A stretch of DNA of 39,494 bases from Circinella umbellata (lineage: Eukaryota > Mucoromycota > Mucoromycetes > Mucorales > Lichtheimiaceae): positions 1 to 39,494 of the forward strand of contig JAIWNF010000133.1 of NCBI GenBank assembly GCA_025093555.1. The letters run 5' to 3'. Below the pieces are notes generated by a model. The model had not been told where the DNA came from, made no database searches, and was given only the letters and a program-made list of their open reading frames with translations. The position numbers and the translations under genes are program-made. Below, piece by piece: positions 32,223 through 39,494 of the stretch. Position 1 is the stretch's first letter. The number at the start of each line of letters is the position of its first letter.

Positions 32223-33056
32223 AACACAGGCATCTTAAACAATTGCCTTATTGAGCATAGCATTTTTGTGCAGTTTGCATTCTTTTTGTGATGGGAACTG
32301 ATTCTTTTTGGGAGTGAATAAAACAACATGAAACAAAAAAAAAGTTTTGGATGGATAGAGCAATGCTCAAAATAATTTTTTATTAAAAATAATAATTTAT
32401 CAACACGTCTGTTTCACTAGAGCTATTATCATAATTTATAAAAATTCTATATTAACATTGAATCTACAAATAAAATGGTAAACATAAAAGTTCGCCAAGA
32501 TAGAGACATATGTATTTATTAGCTATCATTACATATGTACTACCATTTTATCTCTCTTCAAAACTTGCATACCCTATAAAGATACTACAAGTAATATTTT
32601 GAACTCTAACTTACCTTTATGTCTATTTGTTAAATGATAAAAACATTCTATAATACAAATTTATATTATTAGTATCCATTATTATAGTATCATACTACGT
32701 TAAACAATATGCTTTAAACACTTACTTTTCAGTCACTTGGAAATTATAGAAGCTTGTTAGGAAACTAAAAAACTGAAATATTTTGTAGTAAGTATACCTG
32801 ATAGTACGAATGTATAAATTATTGCTCAATAATATACGGAAAAGTTTTAATAGTTACCCAAGATACTGTATTCAAATAAGGGCGGAAAATCTATAAAAGA
32901 GAAAAGTGGAGAAAAAGGAGAAAAGACGCAAAAATAAAATTCCTCAAGTTAAATTTCAATTTATAAGAGCTGCGTCCTATATATAAGGTTGCTGCTTTTC
33001 TTTTAATTTGCTTTACAACCTGTATTATTTTCTCCATCGCTTTATTCTTTCTAAAT
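32223..33056. other. AT-rich spacer, no gene seen
   Basis: No ORF with recognisable content on either strand. The minus-strand frame at 32891-33091 is a shadow of the ORF that begins at 33057. The left part is the right flank of Harbinger element 2. Confidence 0.5.
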
Positions 33057-33449
33057 ATGTTAAGACCTACTGTACCAACTTTTTGTGTCAATGCACAAAA
33101 CCATTCCCAAAGACCACAGCTGCAATCTCATAAAGTGCAACCTTGCCGAATTGATCAGGCACAGTGTACTTGTAGGTTATGGATTAATCATGACCAGAAC
33201 ATTAGACAACATCTATTGAGTGGTGCTCATGATAACCAACTGAGACAAAATCAAAGACAAGCTTCACCAGTAAGACGCTCTCAACAAATACCTTCTATTC
33301 CTAATGATTCAAATCAACATGATAATTCTTTTGAGACTGCTGAAGCATATAATTTTGATTCTGATGAGACATCAGATTCAGGAGATGAATTAGTTGATGA
33401 TGAGCTAAACATTCCGCCCAATAATGTTGTAGCTGTAAGTCTTCATTAA
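33057..33449 (+). CDS. Unrecognised ORF with a zinc-finger-like start and acidic tail
   Basis: The ORF has 130 residues. An early segment CTCRLWINHDQNIRQHLLSG-AH has C-x-C, H and H residues in the style of a single zinc finger. Gln/Asn-rich and very acidic sequence follows (FDSDETSDSGDELVDDEL). The frame meets a good donor (GTAAGT) at 33433, so it may be the first exon of a longer gene. The layout resembles the N-terminal end of fungal DNA-transposon proteins, but I recognise no family. It may be a separate element fragment or a first exon of the Helitron gene that follows. Confidence 0.4.
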   Translation: MLRPTVPTFCVNAQNHSQRPQLQSHKVQPCRIDQAQCTCRLWINHDQNIRQHLLSGAHDNQLRQNQRQASPVRRSQQIPSIPNDSNQHDNSFETAEAYNFDSDETSDSGDELVDDELNIPPNNVVAVSLH

Positions 33450-33954
33450 TATGTATGTTATCCAAAAACTAGTATATTAAGATAGTTGAACGTTAAAATT
33501 TCTTTTTTTGTAAGATAGTCTGCCTTTGAACTCCTATTTTTTCGCTTTTTATTTGCTCACTGTATTTTAAAGATACTTGGCAGCTATTCCAATATAAAAA
33601 CATTGGTTGCTGGAAATTAATACAAAAATGTTGTCTGCAGAAAGGGTTTTTGTTTCAACCTATTGCTACTATGAAAATTGTAATGATTTTACTATCAATC
33701 GAAAGGCAAAGTTCGTCTTTGGTTATATGTTTATTTTTTTGCAAAAATCTTTTACATGTGTCTCTCCACATCTATATTTGTGTTTTTTTTATCATAGTAA
33801 AAAGTCTTTTCCCTAACTATCATATTCTATATCATCATTGGACATCGGCTTTTGTATTTAACTTGACCCGATGATCTTTTAAAATCGGGCCATAGAACAA
33901 AAGCTTTTATTTGTCCTGTTTCTTTTTTTCCCCTGGATTTTAACGTTGTAAAAA
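33450..33954. other. Intergenic or intron, possible Helitron 5' end region
   Basis: No coding evidence. A short hairpin GACCCGAT...ATCGGGCC occurs at about 33864-33891, shortly before the Helitron coding start. The Helitron 5' terminus (TC) could not be fixed. Confidence 0.35.
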
Positions 33955-35331
33955 ATGGCCTGTCATGCATGTGGAAGCACAACTCATTCTAGAACAAATC
34001 ATCGCGATTGTCCGGCCAATCCAAACCATCTCCGAACTTCCAATTCTGGCTCTCTGATTTTTGTTGATGCAGCGAGCGCTATCATTAACGTTGATAATGT
34101 ACCTGAGCAACCAATTGTACCAGATTCTGTTGTGCCAACTCGACATACCCATGATAAAGCTTTTCAACAAGCAGCCGAACAATTAGCAACAGCATTACAA
34201 CCTCAGTATGTTACCTACATTTTTCTCTGATATCTGTCTAAATTAAGGTTTTTAATATGAATATTGTTGTATATACAGACCTGCTGTTGCACAACACCAA
34301 CCACGTATAGATACTTTTACAGTATATAGCCCTTTTGTTGCTCGAGTTCACCCTGATCACTACGTTCCCTATATTAGTCGTCAATCCAATATTTTACCCA
34401 ACGGTCGTCAAGATCTTAGAGAAATGAATGTTATCTGCCCATCATGTAATGCAAAGATGTGGATCAAAGAAAAAAGTGCAGGCACTATTGCTGAACCTAA
34501 ATTTACTTTTTGTTGCAACAAAGGAAAGGTTTCTTTTAACTTGCCACCTCCACCTCCAAATGAACTTCTCTCTCTCTTAATTAATCAAGATGCAACTGCA
34601 AGATATTTTCGACAGAAAATACGTCTTTATAATTCTGCTTTTGCTTTCTCCTCTATTTCAGCCAAGGTATATAATCGTATAAAATATTATAATCAATTGT
34701 AATTAATTGGACTTTACAAGTATATAATTATGTAAATTTTTCATTGTTCTTTGTGTTAGTATGATTCTCAATTGGCAAATGAAAGAGAAGGTGTATATAC
34801 TTTTCGAGTGAATGGTATGATTAGTCATAGTATTGCACAGGCAATCTAACCAGCAGAGAATGTAGCACCTAGATTTGCGCAGTTTTATACTCATGATACT
34901 GAATCACAGATCCAATTGAGAAATGGTCTTTTTGATGGATTGGATCCTGAAACTTTGCGTTCTTTACAGACGATGATTCATCGTGATAATCCTTTATCCC
35001 AAGTATATCAAAGGGCAGCTGATCGTATCGAAGAAAGTCCTGACAGTGATTTTGCCAATGTGATCCACTCTGATCAGACACCTTCGCGTGGGCATTATGG
35101 GCAATATTTAACGCCAGCTACTGCTGAAATTGCTGCGATTCTTCCAAACCATGGTTCTGTTGGAGCATATCGTGATGTAGTTATAACACGTCGTGGTGGT
35201 AGATTAATGCGTATCAATGAGTTTCATCCTTTATATGCTCCTACTCATTATGTGCTTATATTTCCATGTGGCGAACAAGGGTGGGTTGCACCATTGCCCA
35301 ATAATCATCCAAATAATATATGTAAGAACAA

Positions 35332-35365
<34 letters not shown>

Positions 35366-36718
35366 TATACGTAAAGCTAATGTATATCTTACAATTTGTT
35401 TTATGATTAGCAAATGTTTCTAATAACGACGATGATGATGATGGTCATACAACACCTATGCGCTATTATGCATATTTACTCCACGATCGTGATAACTACT
35501 ATATTGTATACTATCAACGTTTATTTCACCAATTTGTCGTTGATATGTGGGTTGAAGTAGAACAGCATCATCTTGAGTACATTCATAGAAATCAAACATC
35601 ACTCCGTGCTGAAATGTTGGATGGCTTGGTTGATGCTATTGATGGTGAAATTGCTCGAAATGTTGGAAGGTCTGTTCTTCTTCCTTCCACATTTATTGGT
35701 GGTCCCAGAGACATGAATAGCAGATACCAAGATGCTATGGCAATTGTACGATGTTTTTCGAAACCAGACCTGTTTATCACCTTCACCTGCAACCCCTCCT
35801 GGATTGAAATTACCCGTGAGTTAAAACCTGGCCAGAGAGCTGTTGATCGTCCCAATTTAACTGCGAGAGTTTTCCATATGAATGTATGATGGTTTTTATT
35901 TGTTTATTTGAAAGTTTACTTCTCTTAGAAAGCTTCCTGAACATATATCTTCGAGCCTTTTCAATACTTCTTTGTTATTTTGTTGAAAACGAGTCATTCA
36001 TTGATATAATTATTTCAAGCTCTTTATAATTATATATAACAAGTATTTGTTGACGTTGATATTGACTTTTCTGTTTTCTATGTAGCTTAATTCATTGATG
36101 GATGACTTAACTAAAAAACATGTACTTGGAAAATGTGTGGCACATATCAGTGTTGTAGAGCATCAGAAACGGGGACTTCTGCATTGTCATATTCTTTTGA
36201 TTTTATCCTCTGATTGCAAACCCTCAGGTCCCAGTGATTATGATAACATCGTCTCAGCCGAAATACCTGACCCTGATCATTACCCTGCTGCATATGCCAC
36301 TGTTACTAGAAATATGATGCATGGTCTATGCAGTCCGGCATATCCCGATTCACCTTGCATGGTAAACGGCCGCTGTTCCAAGCATTATCCAAAAGCATTT
36401 GCCCAGGAAACTACCGAAGCTGAAGTAGGTGGTTATCCAATATATAGACGAAGTAATGATGGCAGAACAGTAGATGTATGAAGAAGTAGAAACAGAGTTG
36501 CACTCGATAATACCTAGGAGGTACCCCACAATCTTTATTTGACAACAAAGTATGATTCTCATATAAGTGTTGAGATATGTAATAATGTCCGCGCTGTCAA
36601 GTATCTCTATAAGTATGTATTCAAAGGACATGATCGTGCGTTAATGTCTATGCGGTGTCACCGGAATAGTGATAGTTCCACTACTGCTATTGCTACTGTT
36701 GATAATGAAGATGATGAA
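33955..36718 (+). mobile_element. Helitron, 5' part only
   Basis: The Rep half of a RepHel gene is present and the helicase half is missing, because a hAT element begins at 36719 and chromovirus B follows. The rest of the Helitron may lie to the right of the window, beyond those insertions. Neither the 5' TC nor the 3' CTRR hairpin end could be placed. Confidence 0.8.
33955..36718 (+). pseudogene. Helitron RepHel protein, Rep (HUH) part, interrupted
   Basis: It starts MACHACGSTTHSRTNHRDCP (33955), a CCHC-like knuckle. After short introns come PSCNAKMWIKEK, FRVNGMISHSI and RFAQFYTHDTE, then VVITRRGGRLMRINEFHPLY and YPLVFP-like YVLIFPCGEQGW. The Helitron_like_N domain follows (YYQRLFHQFVVDMWVEVE, RYQDAMAIVRCFSKPDLFITF, CNPSW). 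The HUH motif is at 36170-36200 (RGLLHCHILL). The Tyr motif is KYLYKYVFKGHDRA at 36600-36636, with two catalytic Tyr candidates. An in-frame TAA occurs at 34847, with further breaks at 36480 and 36516, so the copy is dead. Rep would nick and join single-stranded DNA during rolling-circle transposition. Confidence 0.88.
35335..35364. repeat. TA microsatellite in a Helitron intron
   Basis: About 15 TA units lie between a GTAAGAAC donor (about 35321) and a GATTAG acceptor (about 35410). Confidence 0.85.
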
Positions 36719-37240
36719 TAGGGTTCTTAGTAGACCGATCCGGATCGGATTGGCACCATTTCGAATCCGATCCATTTTGAAATGGATCGGATTTTCAGAA
36801 ATCCGGATTGTCCACGGATTAGAGAATTGCAATCCGAATCCGTTTCGTGAAAATCCGGATTGAATCTGTAATCCGTAATGCAAAAGAATCAATTAGATGA
36901 AAATTTAGACCATATAGTAGATGTCACAGTATTTTTTTTATGAGAGAAGGTATTTTACAAGATTGTGTATAGTAGTCGTTTGAGATCGTTTAAGAAAAGT
37001 AAAACACTGGTAACAGAGGTGCATTGTTTTTAGATGATTTTATTATTTTGGTTTGAAAAACATAATAGGAAATAAATAAGTTATAATAAAAAAAGAATTG
37101 TAGTAAAAAAAAATTGTAGTAATAAAAAGTTATAATATAGGAAAAAAGAAGTTATAGTGATAAAAAAGTTTATAGTGAAAAAAAAAATTATGGTGGTGGT
37201 AGAAATATAACATGACGTGGATTTTTTTTTGTGGGGGCGA
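36719..37240. mobile_element. Non-autonomous hAT element (copy 2), cut by chromovirus B
   Basis: From TAGGGTTCTTAGTAGACC it matches copy 1 (16483 onward) nearly base for base, including the ATCCGGAT subterminal motifs. It has only about two of the AAGTTATAGTG units where copy 1 has about six. The match stops at GTGGGGGCGA (37240), which is 17074 in copy 1, where an LTR starts. The last 487 bp of the element should lie beyond the retrotransposon, outside the window. The left 8-bp flank is ATGATGAA. It interrupts the Helitron gene. Confidence 0.9.
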
Positions 37241-37426
37241 TGTTATAGACTAGTCCTGTCTATAGTGAACTTTTAACCAGGTCAATAAATGATACAGTAG
37301 AAAAAGAGGTTAATTTTTTATTTTTTCCAGCCCAGCAGCCCTTTTATACTGCTGAACCGGCTTGTACAACCCATATAACCATGAGTTCGCTTTTACCGAA
37401 GTCTGCCTGTTACCAAGTCTGTAACA
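37241..37426 (-). repeat. 3' LTR of chromovirus B with adjacent polypurine tract
   Basis: The 186-bp LTR is bounded by TGTTATAGAC and GTCTGTAACA, which are inverted copies with one mismatch. Directly inside, positions 37427-37440 read on the minus strand CTAGAGGGGGAGAG, a clear polypurine tract for plus-strand priming. AATAAATGATAC at about 37283 is AT-rich. An LTR under 200 bp is short but normal for chromoviruses. Confidence 0.88.
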
Positions 37427-37860
37427 CTCTCCCCCTCTAGTACTAGGAATACGACAAAATATACAATAGTATAAGATATCTAAGCTAGGGGGTAGTAAAC
37501 GGGTAATAAAAATAGTGGAATAAAATAAGTAAAATAATAAAGTAATAAAATAATAAAAGAAAAGAAAAGGAATAAAATAAAGTACTTTGAGTTTCAAAGA
37601 ATAAATAAAAGAATATGAGAGAAGGAATCTGAGGAGTTAAAATTTTGGTTTGAGAGAGAGGATTTTGGGTTTAAATAGGGATAAAGCTGAAATAAAAACT
37701 TTTTCATTTCGGTGATACAAACAAATAGGTGTAAGGTGTTGAATACAAAATAATATATATATTTTTTGGGTACTGTTTTAAAAACTTTACTCCTTTTTTC
37801 ACAAAGTTGTTTTTACCTTGCTATTTGCTACCCTTTTTTCTTTTTTTTATTATTATTATT
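37427..37860 (+). promoter_or_regulatory. Upstream region of the accessory gene of chromovirus B
   Basis: This is 434 bp without an ORF. It contains a TATA-like TTTAAATAGGGATAAAG at about 37669 and a pyrimidine-rich stretch (CCCTTTTTTCTTTTTTTTATT) running up to the ATG. Together these suggest the opposite-strand gene has its own promoter rather than using the LTR. Function inferred from composition only. Confidence 0.4.
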
Positions 37861-39171
37861 ATGTCAGCTCATCCATACATCAACATGCAAACTTATGACG
37901 GATATCTTGAAAACGCTGCGGACTTTGATGCGCGTTGTGCACGTGATACCACTGCAGTTCCTTCCATTATTGTCTTGTATCCTGAAGTCCATTATGGACT
38001 TGTGCGCCCAATTAACGTTTGTCAACGTTGTTTTGTACTTGGCAGGTTATGCTTCAATTTTTCTGCCAGAGAAACTGGTGGCAATAGATCTACTGGGCAT
38101 CGTTGTGATCAGTGTAGAATGGGGCATATAGCTGGTTGTTCCACTAACGATTATGCTACTAAGAGAGGTATACCATTAGCTCACCAATGGGTAATTAACC
38201 ATTCCTCAGTTAATACTGAGATGTTTTATCCATCTGTTTGGTATTATCGCCGTGTAATGCAAGCACATCGTACTGGTGAACAAATGGGTAGAGTATGTAC
38301 TGTTGCTGGTGCCGAGTTGCAAGAAAACGATGATAATTTTGTTGATCCTCCTGTATTGCCAAGATATAGAAATGGTATTGTTGTTGATTTTGGCTCATAC
38401 CAAAATTTGGTTGGTGTCTTGCCTACACCCTTGCCTTTGGGGTCAGCTCCAGCTAGAATTACTGGAAGTCTGACTTCAGTTGGAGTTCCTACTTTGGCTG
38501 AAAACCTGGTTTTTGTTGCCCCTGTTGAGGAGGAAATTGATGAATTGGATGATGATGATAATAATTCTGTTGCTGCTGCACCTAATGTCCGTCGTTCTGC
38601 TCGTCTTGGTCGTCGCCATGTCCCTTTTATGGGTGATCATATAGATGATGATGATCTTATTAATCCAGACTTGGACTTAGCTGAGTTTGATGATATGAAC
38701 TCAAAGGAACTAGCTGGTCTGGTTTCACCAGATGAGTTATTTGATAGAGAAGGTGTTGCTCCTCTGGCTGTCTTCCATTTTGATGGAACTCCTGATCCTG
38801 AACTCTGTGGTTCTTTTCCTGCTGGGCCTGATTATCCTATGCCTAGTCTTGATGATATAGTTGCTTCTGTTGGTTCTGGGTCTTATGCTTCCTCAGGTAT
38901 GCCTTCTGGTTCTTCTCATGGAACAACAACAAGTGAGAAACGTCGCCGAGTTGAACAGTTGGTTCAAAATCCTCCAAGTCCACAACAATCTCCTGTTGTC
39001 TCTCCCCCTCCAATCCGTTTAAGTCTGCCTCAGACCTCACTACCAACACCTGCAGAGGTGCCTTTGGTAGGAGGTGCTCCTACTCCCTTCTTCTTTGTCT
39101 TACCACCATCATGTGAAGTAGTGTTCACTCCACGTGGTTTCCATGTTGAACGTCTTGGTGATGATGTTTGA
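37861..39171 (+). CDS. Opposite-strand accessory protein of chromovirus B, Zn2Cys6-like, intact
   Basis: The frame is open to 37807 upstream, but the ATG at 37861 ([15 protein letters not shown]) follows the pyrimidine tract and fits copy A, giving 436 residues. A cysteine cluster C-x2-C-x6-C-x17-C-x2-C-x7-C lies at about residues 57-98 ([16 protein letters not shown], then [12 protein letters not shown]). Its spacing resembles fungal Zn2Cys6 binuclear clusters with a long loop, but it lacks their usual string of Lys/Arg. After it come IPLAHQWV, a [10 protein letters not shown] motif, a basic patch [13 protein letters not shown] between acidic runs, a Ser/Pro-rich part with [11 protein letters not shown] (possible nuclear signal), and a conserved tail ([16 protein letters not shown]). 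It converges on pol and overlaps its end at 39030-39171. I know no named family. It may be a nuclear regulator carried by the element. Confidence 0.8.
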   Translation: MSAHPYINMQTYDGYLENAADFDARCARDTTAVPSIIVLYPEVHYGLVRPINVCQRCFVLGRLCFNFSARETGGNRSTGHRCDQCRMGHIAGCSTNDYATKRGIPLAHQWVINHSSVNTEMFYPSVWYYRRVMQAHRTGEQMGRVCTVAGAELQENDDNFVDPPVLPRYRNGIVVDFGSYQNLVGVLPTPLPLGSAPARITGSLTSVGVPTLAENLVFVAPVEEEIDELDDDDNNSVAAAPNVRRSARLGRRHVPFMGDHIDDDDLINPDLDLAEFDDMNSKELAGLVSPDELFDREGVAPLAVFHFDGTPDPELCGSFPAGPDYPMPSLDDIVASVGSGSYASSGMPSGSSHGTTTSEKRRRVEQLVQNPPSPQQSPVVSPPPIRLSLPQTSLPTPAEVPLVGGAPTPFFFVLPPSCEVVFTPRGFHVERLGDDV

Positions 39172-39494
39172 TCATAATTTGTAGCTGACTTTTTCGTCTT
39201 GTTTGCTTGTTTTTGTCTGTTTTTTTCTTTTGATTTTAATTCAAAATCTTTAATGAAATCTTGACTATTTGACAAATTTGCAACTGGTTCCCATGATGAT
39301 TCATGTAAAGGATATCCATCCCATTTAATAAGATATTCAATTTTGCCTTTACGAGTTCGTTTATCCAGGATTGTTTCAACTTCAAATTCTTCTTCATCAT
39401 CAATAATAAGTGGAGGTGGTCGACTTGGTTGACGTCCATCACTGGCTTCCTGATACTTCTTGAGAGTATGTACATGAACAACATTTATGAGCCT
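39030..39494 (-). CDS. pol: Chromovirus B pol C-terminus: integrase tail and chromodomain (partial)
   Basis: The frame is open from the window edge to the stop at 39030. It starts in the integrase tail ([15 protein letters not shown]), then the chromodomain: [33 protein letters not shown] and an acidic/basic helix [15 protein letters not shown]. The aromatic positions expected for binding methylated histone tails are mostly present (F, W, W). A Lys/Ser/Pro-rich tail follows. In chromoviruses this domain steers integration toward heterochromatin. The last about 47 codons lie opposite the 3' end of the accessory gene. Confidence 0.9.
   Translation of the reverse strand, partial: RLINVVHVHTLKKYQEASDGRQPSRPPPLIIDDEEEFEVETILDKRTRKGKIEYLIKWDGYPLHESSWEPVANLSNSQDFIKDFELKSKEKNRQKQANKTKKSATNYDQTSSPRRSTWKPRGVNTTSHDGGKTKKKGVGAPPTKGTSAGVGSEV

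Larger units (their letters stand above)
37241..39494 (-). mobile_element. Ty3/gypsy chromovirus B, 3' end
   Basis: On the minus strand, in reading order: the pol C-terminus with an intact chromodomain (from 39494), an opposite-strand accessory gene, a polypurine tract and the 3' LTR (37241-37426). It is the same family as chromovirus A at 1126-5177 but much better preserved. It is inserted in hAT copy 2; the expected target duplication is the 5 bp before the LTR (GGCGA, 37236-37240), and its partner lies outside the window. Confidence 0.9.

Noticed and set aside
37310..37597. Minus-strand hydrophobic frame overlapping the chromovirus B LTR
   Set aside because: It crosses the LTR and polypurine tract and is made of A/T-rich low-complexity sequence (Phe, Tyr, Leu runs). 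There is no start context or homology, so an env-like gene is not supported.

Overview
The window looks like a repeat island from a filamentous fungal genome, most likely an early-diverging (Mucoromycota-type) fungus. It is strongly AT-rich. Its introns are short GT-AG introns (about 70-130 bp). Nearly every recognisable coding block belongs to a eukaryotic transposable element. I see no confident host housekeeping gene, rRNA, tRNA or CRISPR. The organism is an inference from element types and intron style, not from a marker gene.

Layout, left to right. 1-1125: end of a PIF/Harbinger element (SANT-like protein, minus strand). 1126-5177: decayed Ty3/gypsy chromovirus A (pol on minus) with an accessory ORF on the opposite strand. 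5826-9547: an IS630/Tc1-like element (TA duplication) carrying an inverted solo LTR at 7013-7595. 10305-20694: a second Ty3/gypsy element (minus strand, LTRs of 539 and 584 bp, 4-bp ATAT duplication), itself hit by a solo LTR (11180-11556) and by a non-autonomous hAT element (16483-17561, exact 8-bp duplication). 20695-28237: pieces of an unrecognised gene and a MULE-like transposase tail, split by a 600-bp foldback element, a PIF/Harbinger element with both genes (22103-25189, TTA duplication), and a Tc1/mariner element (25505-27540) that holds another solo LTR with an exact CTAGT duplication. 28238-32219: a second complete-length PIF/Harbinger element with 84-bp perfect terminal inverted repeats. 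33955-36718: 5' part of a Helitron (HUH Rep) cut by a second hAT copy (36719-37240). That copy is cut in turn by chromovirus B (37241 to the window end).

At least eight element groups are nested up to three deep, and most boundaries can be read to the base from target-site duplications. Many coding regions carry stop codons explained by a single C-to-T change (CGA to TGA, CAG to TAG).

The most interesting observation is the pair of chromoviruses A and B. Each carries, between the end of pol and the 3' LTR, a convergent opposite-strand gene for a protein with a Zn2Cys6-like cysteine cluster, an acidic middle and a conserved tail. In the younger copy B it is an intact 436-residue ORF whose 3' end overlaps the pol 3' end by about 140 bp on the opposite strand. 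The second Ty3 element has a different extra ORF after pol, on the sense strand.
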